From assembly GCA_027943335.1 (NCBI GenBank), contig BSBK01006744.1, positions 294,501 through 358,500 on the forward strand: a stretch of DNA of 64,000 nt. The letters run 5' to 3'. Both the position numbers and the translations under genes were made by a program. The notes under the pieces are model-generated. The model had not been told where the DNA came from and made no database searches. It was given only the letters and a program-made list of their open reading frames with translations. Positions 45,424 through 57,332 of the stretch are shown in pieces (within the stretch, counting starts at the first letter, position 1; each line of letters begins with the position of its first letter). Source of the DNA: Chamaecyparis obtusa (taxonomy: Eukaryota; Streptophyta; Pinopsida; Cupressales; Cupressaceae).

Positions 45424-46386
45424 GTAATTCATTTATTCATGAAATTTATGAGAATTTTGGTGGAAGCAGTATTTAGGCAGTGTTCCTTAGTAGCAGTTTG
45501 TGGAAATCAGATGATATCTCCTAATCGAGATGGAATCTAGTTTTTCACAGTTAAAGGGAAGTTTGAGACACATTGATTGTGATTTGGTTCATAGCATAAA
45601 CTTTTAGGTCACATGAGTGAAGAATTATTGTATTTGGAAGCTAACAGTTTTGTGTAATATTGATGTAGCATGTGGAAACTTTTATTTTGTAATTGTATGT
45701 TGAATCATTTGTAATTATTTGAGTGTGGTATAAAGGAAGGAATTTATTTCCTTGTTGATGAGAGTTTTGATGTAGTTTTAGTGATGATGTGTGATGCGGT
45801 ATGCATGAAGTGAAGAATAGAGCTAAGTATGAAATCATATATGTGAAGGAAGACATGTGAAGTACATAGATCTGAAATTGAGATCTGATTTGTCAGTGAG
45901 TGTAGTTTGGCATAGTTAGAGAAGAGGTAACATATTATTCTATTGAGTAATAGAAAGATTAATTGGATAGTGTGTTTAGTGATCTTACCATTGAAGTTGT
46001 TTGGGCAGTGGGTCCTTCTATCTTCCATAACTCCTAATAGGGTTAGAATCTTTTAACATGGATTCAAAATCTCCTAACAGGGATTCATATGTACTGAATC
46101 TATTTCAAAAGACTCCTAATAGAGTCCATCCTTTCACAAGGAATATTCATATTAGTGCATCTTTTGTGGGTATCATTCCCACCGGGGTTTACTCTTTGAT
46201 CAAGAGGTTCCCTAGTCAACATATCTTGTGTTATTGTGTCATTGTGTATGAATATCTTTCTATGGTTGGTAATTATATTGCTTACATGATTAAATGTAGT
46301 TGAAGTTTATAAAATTTATAATTATCAGATAACTGATTCACCCCCCCCCCTTCCTCAGTTATCTTGTTGGACTTTACTTTCTAACA
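45424..46386 (+). repeat. 3' LTR of copia C, right piece
   Basis: Continues the C LTR after E (GTAATTCATTTATTCATGAAA matches 16808 onward) and ends CTAACA at 46386, followed by TCCTT. It has a single copy of the segment duplicated in the 5' LTR. Hairpin arms GATAACTGA/TCAGTTATC at 46328-46363 surround ten C. Confidence 0.95.
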
Positions 46387-48290
46387 TCCTTCAACATTGC
46401 TCTTGGTCTTGTAAACCCATTTAAATCCAATAATTTTCTTGTTGGGAGGTAAATTAGTGAACTCCCAAGTTTCCTTTCTTTTTATTGGATCCATTTCCTC
46501 AACCATGGCATTACACCATTTTTCTTCTTTTTTAGCATCCTCAAAATAAATTGGGTCACTATGATAAAATAATGAAACATTGATATTTTCAAAAAATTCA
46601 TTTACATACCTTTCATCTTGGTATATCTCCATTAGACTCTTTTTCTTTCTTGGTACTAGGGAGGTGAGAGTAGGATCATAGCTCTTAGTATTGTTGTTGT
46701 TGTTCTCTATGGGGCCAATTTGTAGCCTTCTGGAGCCTTCTATATCTATTGTCATATCATTTTGTTGAACATTAAGCTCATAATCTTCAACAATAATAGG
46801 CACTTTACTTGAAGTTCTTGAAGACATGTCCATCGAGCGATCCCACGATTCATTCTCAATGAACTCTATGTCTCTTGAAGTGAAGATCTTTTTGGTGATT
46901 GTATTATACAATCTATATGTCTTTGAATGAAGACTATCCCAAAAAGATACACTTCATTCCCTTGTCATCCAATTTTTTCCTTTCCTCCTTTGGCACGTGT
47001 GCATATGCTTCACACCTAAACACTCTTAATTATTCATCCGTTCATCTATGCTTTGCCCATGCTTCCAATGGAATCTTCTCACAGACTATTTTTATAGGAC
47101 TTCTATTTATTAAATATACTGATGTTGATATAGCTTCTCCCCAAAATTCAATGGGGATTCCTTTTTCTTTCATCATGCTCCTTGCCATCTCAATGATGGT
47201 TGTATTTTTTCTTTCAGCTACTCCATTTTGCTACAAAGTATAACTAGTTGTTAGCTCCTTTTTTATGCCATTCTACCTACAGAACATTACAAAAATATTG
47301 GAGGTATATTCCCCCCTCTATCTGACATTAGGACTTTAATATTTTTTCCACTTTCATTTTCAGCCTGTGCTTTAAATTCCAAAAACTTCTCAAAAGCTTC
47401 AAATTTATTTTTCATAAAATAAACCCATGTTCTATGATTGAAATCATCTGTGAAGGTTATAAAATAAGTACTCTCCCTAATGTAAGTGATTTTTATAGGG
47501 CCTACTAAATTAGTATGTACTAGCTGTAATGGAGCTCTTGCCCTTCTACAGTTTCTAGAATTAAAGGTCAACCTATGTTACTTACCCAAAATACAAGCCT
47601 CACACTTGCTAATGAACTCTTTAATACATGGAAAATCATCTACCATTATTTTCTTGGACAATAAATTTAAACCATCATAGCCAAGATGTCCATACCTTAA
47701 ATGCCATAGCTTAAAGGGGTCTTCAATCATGCTCTTGAAATTTGATTGTTCTACTATTGTACATTCTTTCTTGGGAGGTCCAACTGCTGATTGTGAGGAA
47801 AAACACATCTCTACCTTCAATGGAAACATTTGATTCTTTGTCATTTGAAATGCTGCAACAATTTTCTTACTCCCATCCTTCTCATAAATGACAATTTGGT
47901 CATTCTCCATCAGCACTTTATAACCATTTTGAGTGAGCTGTCTAACACTCATCAAATTGTGCTTTATACCTAGGGCAAAGTATACATTCTGAATTTTGTG
48001 TTTCTCACCTTTCTTGGTGCGGATCATAATAGATCTCCTTTTCCTATGACTGGAACAATTCCATTGTTCCCCATTCTAATTTTAGACTTTATATTTTTAT
48101 CAATGAAAGAAAAAAGACTTTCATTACCACTCATGTGGTTACTACAACCGTTGTCTAAATACAAGACTTCATGGCTGCCTTTTTTACCAACATTGCACAT
48201 GATGAAAACTCTGGGATTATTTCCATCACCCACTTTCATATCAGCCACATTTGCACTTGGCTTTGACTTGTCACTTCAATTTTTCTAGCA
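46387..48290 (-). pseudogene. Copia B protease, integrase and RT start
   Basis: From high to low coordinate: protease block LYLDNGCSNHMSGNESLF (about 48105-48165; DNG rather than DSG); MSVRQLTQNGYKV; zinc-binding WHLRYGHLGYDG and CEACILGK; integrase pieces HTNLVGPIK, FITFTDDFNHRTWVYF, MSDRGG and QNGVAERKN; the linker; then EEKWCNAMVEEM, KETWEFTNLPPNKKIIGFKWVYKTK of the RT start. Multiple stops and shifts. The frame meets the insertion site of C at 46391 and continues at 16594. Confidence 0.92.
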
Positions 48291-49190
48291 TTCACTAGCA
48301 TAATGCCCAAATTTATGACAATAATAACATTCAATATTACTCTTGTTCGAGCTATTTTTCTTCTTACCTCCTCTAGAATTATTCTGAGAGCTGTTAGCTC
48401 CCTCATTTGTGGATGCTCGTTCTAAGTTTTCTCCTCTAGCATTTTTTTGTCCAAAGTTACTATGACCTCTGCCTCTTGAACCTCATCTAGATTTGTTTCT
48501 TCCTCTTCCCCTACCTCTTGCATTGGCCTGAGCTCTGAAAGCTTGTTCTTGGGAAGAATTTGCAAACCTATTAATGCGATGCTCATGGGTTTGGAAAGAA
48601 CCCATTAACTCATCAATAGTCATTAATAAGAGATCATTTTACTCTTCAATGGAAATTACTAGATTATCAAATTTTAAGGGAAAATTTCTCAAAACTTTCT
48701 CTACTATTCTTTTCTCCTCCATGGTTTCTCCATTGGTTCTCAACTAGTTTATCAAACCAGAGAGTCTTGAGCTAAAATCTGAAATGGACTCATTGTCCTC
48801 AATGAGAAGAGTCTCAAACTCTCTTCGAATCATTTGGAGCTTCACTAAACAAACTTTTTTAGTCCCTTTCAAACTTGTGTGAAGAATATCCCAAGCTTCT
48901 TTGGAATAATCAACTATTTCTATTCTGGGAAAGATTGCCTCTGTCAAGGTAGTTTCTATCAAGCTCAAATCTTTTACATCTTTCCTCCTTGGCTCCTTCA
49001 ACTGAGTCTTTTGATTGTTTGTGAGGGAAGCAACCAGAGCTAGTTTAGTCACATTCACATAGCCATTGACCAGAAGCTCCCACAAGTCATTTTAAATCAT
49101 AACAGTCCTCATCTTTGTTTCCTAAACATCATAATTTTGTCCATTGAAAGACGGTGGTTTCTGCCAGCTCTTTCCTACATCTCCAGCCAT
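48291..49190 (-). pseudogene. Copia B gag and zinc knuckle
   Basis: Likely ATG at 49190 (MAGDVGKSWQKPPSFNGQNYDV), then stops, then 113 open codons (48744-49085) with AWDILHTSLKGTKKV and ISDFSSRLSGLIN, typical of copia gag. A glycine/arginine-rich region precedes the knuckle CYYCHKFGHYASEC at about 48290-48335. Capsid protein with RNA-binding knuckle by family. Broken. Confidence 0.9.
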
Positions 49191-49259
49191 GTCTCTTGTA
49201 TAAGATAAACAAATACCCAAAAGAAACAAATGCCAAAACTCACAACGATTGAGGGCCAA

Positions 49260-49274
49260 CCATAGTTAATACCA
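49260..49274 (-). other. Primer-binding site of copia B
   Basis: Minus strand TGGTATTAACTATGG directly abuts the 5' LTR. The first seven bases fit the tRNA-Met site; the rest has diverged or another tRNA was used. Confidence 0.7.
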
Positions 49275-49860
49275 TGTAAGCAACATATTAGTAACACTAT
49301 ATTCTAGAAACACACAGGAATAATGCTCTATTTCATAAATGAATAAATTCAAAATCCCCAAAATAGGGCTGAGACAATATAAACAGAGATTTTGAGAACT
49401 ATGAAAGCTTCTTCTTGCTTCTATTTAATCTAAAATCACTTCTATACTAAGAAGAATAAACTTGTAGCTATCTGGGGCTGCATGCAAATTTCTTAGAGCT
49501 TCTCAAAACTCTTACAAGATTATCTGAAGTAATTACTGCTTAACAGTATAATCATTTACAACTTTTGTTGAAAAAATTCTCTGATAAAAAAAGACTATTA
49601 CATAAAACTTTATCTCTTGCTGTTGCATACAAAAGAGAACTTCTTACATTCATATGGAAGAATAAAGACATTCTTCCCTTTATAGAAAATTTTTTGTCCA
49701 AAGGAAGAAATTATAAGTCCAAAGAAGAAATTAGATTTCCCCAAAATTTGATTTGAACTTATCCCTCAAAGTCCACACAAAGCATCAGATTTAAACTTTA
49801 TCATTTTAAAAGTCAAATAAAGAGTCTAAGACAATCAAATTTTATTCTAAAAATCTAACA
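49275..49860 (-). repeat. 5' LTR of copia B
   Basis: 586 bases, TGTAAGC...CTAACA, partner of 14607-15193, followed by the TAATC duplication. Small plus-strand frames inside it have no match to known proteins. Confidence 0.92.
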
Positions 49861-49865
49861 TAATC

Positions 49866-51359
49866 TTCAAAATGGGCTTTAGTATGATTTGAAAAGGGAA
49901 TTATATGCTCTAATTCAAACATTATACTCTCAACAACATGCATAGAATTTCTGCATTATAATCTAATATCCCACATTGTATTTCTCTGGGTATATCTAAA
50001 TCATCAATTTTAATGATCCTTTTGAAATAGTTGTCATTACAATGTGACATTGGTTTGGTATTTTGTGGCACCTGTAGAGCCATCCTAGTCCTTGGCTCAT
50101 CTTTCATATATTGACTCCATCCTCAATAAAGTAGTTCCTTCTTTTTAAACTATCAATTGAGTTGAGCTCTATCCATACTCTTCAACATATTGAACATCAA
50201 ACTAATAAGATAAAGTCTTGATTGCATCCTTTTTTATACTATAAGCATTGGCAGAATGAGGTTCTCTTCAAATTAAAGTGACACATTGTCACTTGTGAAT
50301 GAGACTAAATAAGAGACCACATAATAAAATCATACTTATCGAAGAGGAAAGGAGTGTAGCCAACTTGAAGTTATCTCTATTGTCATAGGAGAACATTATA
50401 ATACCATTGCCCTCTTTGGAGGAAAATTATGTCCAAGAAAACATAAATCTGATCCTCATAAGGACCACAGTCAAGTGGAAGTATATTGTCATGAGGTTAA
50501 CTTTCCTACTATCTCACTTGCTTCCAATATTATAATTATCCCAACTTCTATGTTCTTGCATAATTTGGTGTGCACCCCATATTGACATTTGGATGCCTAA
50601 ATTATTTATCATCTATTTCAAATCAACCATGGAACATTGTGGTGTGCACTTTGACTTGTACATCCCAACCCATCAATCTATGAAAACTGGGCGAGTACTT
50701 TGAACCTTGAGGCTTGAATAGTGTGGTTAAAAGTTCAAGTTAAATGGATCCTTACCCTAGTGCCCTTTTACAAAATATAACTTCACAAAAGAATGATCAT
50801 AAAAACCAATGTAAGGCATGAGAAAATTAAGGGAAATTCTTCATGACGCTATATTTAAAAAAATTTAAAATTTGGGGTGCTAAAGGTAGCCCGAAAACTA
50901 GCTCTTACTGGGAACATGGACTATTAGGGACATAAAGAATATAGAAAGCCTCTAGGAGGAGACTAATGTATAGCCATTGGGAACAGATTCAAAGAAATGT
51001 AGATTTGCGAGAGCTTCTTATAGAGAGGGAAAAGAAAGGAAACTAACAAGCTAAAACATTTAAGCTAAACAATACCAAGGAACTAAAAAAGCCAAAAATA
51101 AAAATGAAAAGGCCAAGCAGACTAATTTACGCACCACAAAGAATGCTAGGAAAAGCCCTATTTACAAATATGTATAGGTGAGAAGATACCACCATAATAA
51201 ATAGGGTTAGAAAAGACTTCCACAAATCCATTTAATGGATGTGAGAAGAATGAGTCTTTTTCAGAATAATGGGCTGCATCAGAATCAAATAACTTGACAC
51301 AACCTCCATGTGGAAAATTATTCACTGTTGCAAATCAAATTGATTATGTACAGGAACCT
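49866..51359. other. Unassigned sequence right of copia B
   Basis: No recognisable domain. A 61-codon minus frame (49922-50107) reads toward the B insertion point and could continue at 14601, but the joined frame matches nothing I know. The stretch is AT-rich with many stops. Confidence 0.4.
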
Positions 51360-52173
51360 TGTGAACAAATCATCATGCTCAAAGAGCCATAATTCATCAT
51401 AGACTTCATATTTTTCTTGAGCTTTCAGAATGAAACTTTCAGGACCATTTCCAATGCATGGCTTAAAAAAATAATCTTCATCCTTTCCCAAAGAAAAACC
51501 TAGATCATTGACCTAATCAACATTCTCAAAACTATCATCTTCAAAAGAATCTCCAATACCCAAAACCTCCTCAAAATATAGATAAACTTCATGCAACATA
51601 CGGTCAATTCTCATAGGGATATTTCCTTTATTTCTATAGAGAATATGATAATCATAAAAAATGAAATGTATTCCATCATCCCTTTTCCCTAATGTATCAA
51701 CACATTTTTTAGTTCCATCATCATAATCTAAATTGGTAGGATCTAACACAAGGGATTGAAATGAATATTCTTCAATCAATACCATATTTTCAGCTTCTCT
51801 TAGATCAATATCCGAATCATTTACATAGGAGCCTCTTTGCTTATCGGGTGGCCAAAATCTATCAATAATGTCTACCTTGCACATGGAAGTACCATTTGAT
51901 CAAATCAATGATGATTGGGACTACAATGCTTCAACAATCTTATCATCACTGAGGTTTGCATCCATCTCAAATTTTTCTTTTCCTTTTAGATTTGTAAAAT
52001 GTAAAGAACTTTAAGCAAGGCCAAAATTAGTTTCACTTTCTACACAAGATTTTTTATGTAAGGAAATTTTAAAAGGTGGGGTTTTATTTTCAAGGTAGAA
52101 ATATTCTACAATAGACTTACTTGAAGAATCACATTCATCCTTGCCCCATGTAAAATCAAAAGCTTCATACTCT
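51360..52173 (-). pseudogene. Decayed acidic open frame, not recognised
   Basis: A minus-strand frame can be followed for about 270 codons with only a few stops. The clean part (51513-51884, 123 codons) is strongly acidic, with FWPPDKQRGSYVNDSDIDLRE, a DYDDG stretch and a GDSFEDDSFENVD end. Upstream in the same frame are EYEAFDFTWGKDECDSSS and FKISLHKKSC, and downstream FSLGKDEDYFFKPCIGNGPESF. No catalytic motif is visible. It may be a spacer or gag-proximal part of an old retroelement or a decayed host gene. Confidence 0.4.
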
Positions 52174-52479
52174 AGTTTTCAGCGAAGCTGGAAGTTTTCA
52201 TTTTTAAATTTTCTAGAGAGAGAATAAATTTATGCACTTCTAAAAGTGGGAAAGAGAATGAGATTAAAAAAATCCCTCACTTACACCATCCTTTCTTTCC
52301 AGTGCTTGGTCTTTGTGAGCTTGTACCATTTATTGCTAGATGGATAACATGAGTGGTACAGGGCCACCTCCCTACATTCTTCAATGATAGATCTTCATTA
52401 GGAGCCTCCAAGGATCTACCCAAGGGCCTTCATGCCTAACAGTTAGCAACAACATCATAGATCTAGTGAATAAGCATAT
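52174..52479. other. Unassigned sequence left of gypsy G
   Basis: About 300 bases without a frame or repeat I can assign; immediate left flank of the probable LTR of G. Confidence 0.4.
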
Positions 52480-53888
52480 TGTAAGGCCTAGTCACCCTTG
52501 TTGTAGTTATAAAGAATGGGATTTGACTATGGTCCAAAGGAACGTTTAGGTATTTAGACTTTCCTAAGTATATTTTTAAGTTATGTTAATGATTTCATAT
52601 CATTTAGGGTCCTTAGGATCCAAGTCTTAGGACTTATAGGCTCACTAGGAGCAAGAATTCAACATTTTCAAAAAGTTGCACATTGTAAGAAATGTTGCTC
52701 AGCAACTTTTCCTAAAAGTTGCGAACAACTTGTTAGATCTCCCAAATGGGCACAACATTTGAAAAATGGTTGGATTCATTGGGAAAGGTCTTCAAATAGA
52801 CCTTTCAGGTGGGTGGAAGAGACACTTTTGTAATTAAGCATTCAAATCAATAAAAATCCCTTATTTTCCCTATTTATAAATCTATAAAGTGGTTGTGTAC
52901 AGGTTTGTATGGATTTGAATAGGAAGGAGACTTAGAAGTTTGATACCTAACATAAACTAGGGCCCTAATGCACTTGGATTGAGTCAATTTGGTGGACGGA
53001 GGAAAAATTTACAACTTCTTTATCGGGTGCACATGAAACCCTCCTGAACTAGGTTTTCATCCATTCAATGCCCTAACTTGCTTTTCCATCATTGAAATCT
53101 GATGCCACTTGGGAAAATTCAATTAGGTTCAATGTACTTTAGATCGTAAAAGACACAGGAGAAGGGGGATTATTATATTAGGATTGCTTGCAAGCCCTAG
53201 TCCAAGCATCTTTATGTGCTTGTACTAGTGTATTTAATAATTAAGTGATAGTAGCACTTCAGGGGTGGATAAAAGTAGTCTGATAGTGGATTTTTGTCTC
53301 TTTGGGATCCCTAACATCATTCCAATTGGTGGTTTTCCAAGGACAATCAACTAGTGAACACTTCTGTAAGTAACCAAGACCCGTTTGCCCTCTTAAGCCT
53401 AGTGGATCAGGAATAGTTAGGTAGTGTCCATGTAGGTTGGGAACTATTGCTTTGGGAGTTTGATATGAACCAATAATGGGTGTCCAAATCTACAAAAAAA
53501 ATTTCAAGCCCTTTGGGGAAATATAGAACTAAGTCTCTAAAACCTCACTCATAGGGCTACAAGTCTAGAAGGCATAAAAGCCAGAGTTGTTGTGCAAAGA
53601 TAGTTATTTCAAGGGCTTTAAGATCACTCCCATTAGAGACATATAATATGTGTGGAGCCTTTCTATCCCATTTCTAATCCATAGGTTCTTATTTTGAGGA
53701 AAAGTCATACCAGAAGGCATTTCTACTAAGGAGAGACATAGGGTCTTCTAAGAAGATACAGAGTTTGTAGAAGTCATAGGATATTTTTGAAGGTGTAGAG
53801 TACTCTTCCAAGCCAATTTGGTCCAAAAGGAAGGAACCTAAGGTCACACCACTCTCAAATCACCTTAAGAGGGGAGATATTTGCATCA
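52480..53888 (+). repeat. Probable 5' LTR of gypsy G
   Basis: Begins TGTAAGGCCTAGTCACCC, a typical plant gypsy LTR start, and ends just before the PBS-like site with a CA at 53887-53888. The partner LTR is outside the window, so both ends are inferred. Confidence 0.55.
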
Positions 53889-53890
53889 AG

Positions 53891-53902
53891 TGGCATCAAA
53901 GC
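53891..53902 (+). other. Primer-binding site of gypsy G
   Basis: TGGCATCAAAGC resembles the tRNA-Met site TGGTATCAGAGC with two differences. It is 68 bases before the gag start. Confidence 0.7.
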
Positions 53903-53969
53903 ATCTAAGGGCCTTAGAGGAAAAGAGTAAAAACACCCTGGAAGGAGAAGATGAAGGAGGTTTATCAAC

Positions 53970-54472
53970 ATGGATTACCAATGTAGAGATAATAAGATAC
54001 CTAAGAGAGAGAAAAGGACAAATAATAATGAGCAAAGGAACACTGAAATGCCACAGATGAGGCAAGAAATAGAGAGGCTTAGGGAAGAGCTTCATAGGAG
54101 AAGACGTGGAAACTCTGATGATGTTGAAGAAGGGAGTGAACAAGAACCACTTCAGAAGGAAGAATATGAGTTTCCAAGAGATTAGAGGCTACTAATGAAG
54201 GCTCTAAAGTCTATGGAGAGAAGGACCATGCATACCAAGCTTGAATTGCCTACCTACAATAGGAAAATGGACCTAGATGCTACAATGGATTGGATATATG
54301 CCCTAATTAGTTTCTTTGATTGTGAAGACATCCCTGAGAATCAAAGGGTGAAGATTTCTAAGTCTAATCTCAAAGGCTCTACACTCACATGTTGTAACTT
54401 CATTCAAGATGATAGGATGGAGAATGGAAAGAATCCAGTAACCACTTGGAAGAAGATGGTAGCCCTAATTAG
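53970..54472 (+). pseudogene. Gypsy G gag, 5' part
   Basis: MDYQCRDNKIPKREK starts a charged coiled-coil region (QEIERLREELHRRRRG), a TAG at about 54183, then the capsid domain: LELPTYNRKMDLDATMDWIYALISFFDCEDIPENQRVKISKSNLKGSTLTCCNFIQ and NPVTTWKKMVALI in summary form (key residues DWIYALISFF and TTWKKMVAL). The expected Trp pair after LT is CC. F interrupts the frame after ALI. Confidence 0.9.
54468..54472. repeat. Target-site duplication of element F (left)
   Basis: ATTAG here against CTTAG at 62125-62129, one mismatch. Removing F and one copy restores the gag frame of G (codons for Ala-Leu-Ile-Arg-Glu-Thr). Confidence 0.8.
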
Positions 54473-56006
54473 TGTAGAATATAAAAAGTGGATGTGAGCG
54501 AGTGTTTTGTGTTCACCAAAATATATAATGATATCCTTTACATATAGAAGAATAGGGGAAGGTAAGATCTTCTTCTTAACCCCAAATTCCCACAAGAAAG
54601 ATCCAAATAGATTAACCACAAGAAATGGTCAATGCATAAATAAATCAATTAATGAAGAATATGAAAAAAGAGGAAAATATTACATTCCGTTATGGAAGGG
54701 AGTATTGAAATCTTAATTGAATTGAAGACAAATACTAACCTCAAAGTATGATAGATCTAAAGAATGTTATTTTCTTGTGTCGGTGTTGAGTTTCTAGAAA
54801 TTATGCGACTGGATCTAGGCTAGAAACACAAAGACAGAGAAAAACCATAAATCTTTTTCTTTTCTGAGAAAGGTCAACCTTGAGCTAGGTAAAGGTAAAC
54901 CCCTTTATGTCTTCCTTGACCTGCATTGCTCTGACAGAAATTTTGTTCACAGATCCTAAAAAATTTCCAAAACGAGTGTCCAAATATGCACTATAATTTA
55001 TTGTTTCATCCTGTTCTTCCAAGAAAAATGGTTTTTTTTTTTGGGGGGGAGGGGTTTTCCTTGGTCAAAACCCAATTTAGGAATTAACCTTGAAATTGAA
55101 TTGAAATTGTGGTAATAAACAAAGTAAATAAAATAATTCACCTTACCTATGTTGAAACCCTTGGGGAGGATTTGAATCCTTGAATCCACAAGTATGGATG
55201 CTCTGAATGAATGTATAATTGGATGTAGGATGTCTCAAATAAATTGTCTTTAGATCTTCAACACCAATATTGAATGGATCTTGGAATAGGAAGAAGCTTG
55301 AATGGATGTGGATGGACAAATCTTCAACAAGAGGGTTCCATAGAGATTGAATCCTTCAATGGCAACTAGTGGATCTCCTTGATCAATTGAATGTTGAATG
55401 CTTGAAGATGAATGAATGCTTTAATGCTTTCCTTCTCATTATTTATTTCTTCTTTATTTCTTGATTTTTCTTTCTTGAGAGATTATGATTTTTTATGGAT
55501 GCTTGATAAATTGCACACTTGATTGTTGATTGAAATGAGAGGAGAAGGCTTCCTTTTATACTATTCTAGGGTACAAACTTCTAGAGAGGCATACATAGGA
55601 GAAGTAAATTTCCATTTAAGCCTTTACCCTTATAAGTGGACCTAAATTCAATATAATTCAAGAGTTTATTATTTCAAATCCTGAAACAGCTAACCCGAAA
55701 GTGGGAAATAAATCTTTCTAAAACCTGACATCCTAAAACTTTAGGAGTTTGAAATTTGGACCCTAGGTCAGGGTCAAGGTTGACCTTGACCTAAAAGGTC
55801 AACCTTGACCCTGAGGTCAAGAATCTTAGAATTTCAATTCAAGATGCCAGAATTATGTAGAAAAGAAATGGAAAATGGGCTAGAATAGGGGAAAAAGTGA
55901 GATCCAAGTCAAAGAACCATTCAAAGCATTTGACATGACCCCAAACCACTTAATGGGAGGGACAAACCAGTCTTACATGGAAGTTATTCCATTTTACGAT
56001 GCTACA
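54473..56006 (-). repeat. 3' LTR of F
   Basis: TGTAGAATATAAAAAG...GATGCTACA. Contains a TTGACC/GGTCAA cluster at about 55769-55831. It is followed on the right by TTTATCCCCCACTTTAG, which on the minus strand is a clear polypurine tract and fixes the orientation. Confidence 0.9.
55769..55831 (-). promoter_or_regulatory. TTGAC (W-box-like) cluster in F 3' LTR
   Basis: Six TTGAC cores (five TTGACC) within about 65 bases, in both orientations. They lie about 180-240 bases from the LTR start in element orientation, i.e. in U3. TTGACC/T is the core of plant WRKY-factor sites; binding here is inference. Confidence 0.45.
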
Positions 56007-57332
56007 TTTATCCCCCACTTTAGAAAGAGTATGGAATCAATGAAAACCTTGGTAAAGGAGATCATAAAGAAAAAGAGAATCTTATTAAAATCAAAGTGAG
56101 AAAGGAATCCTCAAACCCCTAGGGACTCAAGTATTCATCAACTCCAAGATTAAAATAAGAGAGACATCTCTAAAAGAGAGAAAAGGGTGTGATTACCTTG
56201 CCCAATCAAAACCTATGTCTCATTATGAACCACACAAGGAAACAACACAACTGGAAAGATGGAGTTGAACCACCTAGTGAATGTGGCTACTCACTAGTCA
56301 ACCCATTAAGGATTCACCCTCAAGAATATTCTATTCCAAAAGAGCAAAGCCAAAACAAAAGAGATCTAGTCTTAAGGACACCTTGGACCTTAAGGGATCA
56401 AAACTTTGAAAATTGAAACACGAGGGATCAAGAGATCCTATAAGGTAAAAATCCATGCTTTAAGGAATAGTAACTAATCCATACAGGAAAAAAAGATCTT
56501 TTATATATATTGAAAGTGGGTGTGTGCAAAAAGATGAGTAGAGTGTATGCCCCCACATTAAAGTCATTACTAAAACTTTAAGAGGAGAAATGGCTTGAAT
56601 GGAAACATAAACAACTCCATTGATTATATTTCCACTACGATATGCCCCAATCAAAGACAAATCAAAGAAAATACCACATAAACATATAGAGAACACCAAA
56701 GAGATCTACCTACCGTGGGGTCAGTATGATCATAAGATAATATTTATATATGATATTATTGAAAATGAATTGACATCATTCTGCAAAGAAAGTAGAACTA
56801 AAATCACAATGGAGGAAAGAAAACATAAGAGTTATGAAGAAGAGTCTTTTTGGACCACAACATGGAGACCAAAAATAATCAGTGCTACCAAGTGGAATAC
56901 ACAAGGAAAACATTTACGAACAATAGCACAAGTACAACATAATATGAAAACAATATATAGAAGAATAAAGATACATATAGAGGAAAAGTACAATAGTTTG
57001 ATTCCTTTATCACCTTGCACCAACAAAGTAACAAGGGTCATATAAAAGAATGTAACAAACATTTAGCAAACACATTACGAGACAAACATAATACAATAGT
57101 AAAACACACAAAAAGCTACCATGAAGGACAAGACAATCAAGCACATCACCTACTGTGCCCATCTTGTTCTATTTTATTTAGGGAAGGTGGGAAACTCACA
57201 AGAGGGACTATATCCAATGTAGTATGAATAATAGCCAGTTCCAAATAGCAATCCTCTTGAGAATCATAATGTTTGATACTAGGTGTAATTATGAATTGTG
57301 TTGAAATCATATTAGGTAAATCCATATCAATG
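56007..57332 (-). other. F internal non-coding region
   Basis: About 1.3 kb between the last F frame and its polypurine tract. Small frames on both strands match no retroelement domain. RT and integrase would be expected here in an autonomous element and are not seen. Confidence 0.55.

Larger units (their letters stand above)
16595..46386 (+). mobile_element. Ty1/copia LTR retrotransposon C, host of insertions D and E
   Basis: Starts TGTTAGGAATGAATGC, ends CTAACA, flanked by exact TCCTT. The 5' LTR is 16595-17914. The 3' LTR starts at 38360 and is split by E (38574-45418), finishing at 45424-46386. A PBS, gag, protease, integrase and RT start run to 20060. D occupies 20061-36593, and the RT resumes at 36594 and ends with RNase H at 37748. 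A 0.9 kb internal deletion fuses integrase to RT. All domains contain stops. It is the same family as E by LTR and protein similarity. Confidence 0.96.
14607..49860 (-). mobile_element. Ty1/copia LTR retrotransposon B, split by nested insertions
   Basis: The outermost element of the nest. LTRs at 14607-15193 and 49275-49860 are alignable along their length. The flanks carry identical TAATC. Its own sequence totals about 5.5 kb: gag, knuckle, protease, integrase and the RT start lie at 46387-49190, and the rest of RT plus RNase H at about 15318-16594, all on the minus strand. The 29.8 kb between them is element C with its own insertions. The RT frame can be followed across the junction once C and one TCCTT copy are removed. 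Its proteins differ clearly from A, C and E, so it is another copia lineage. Many stops; dead. Confidence 0.95.
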
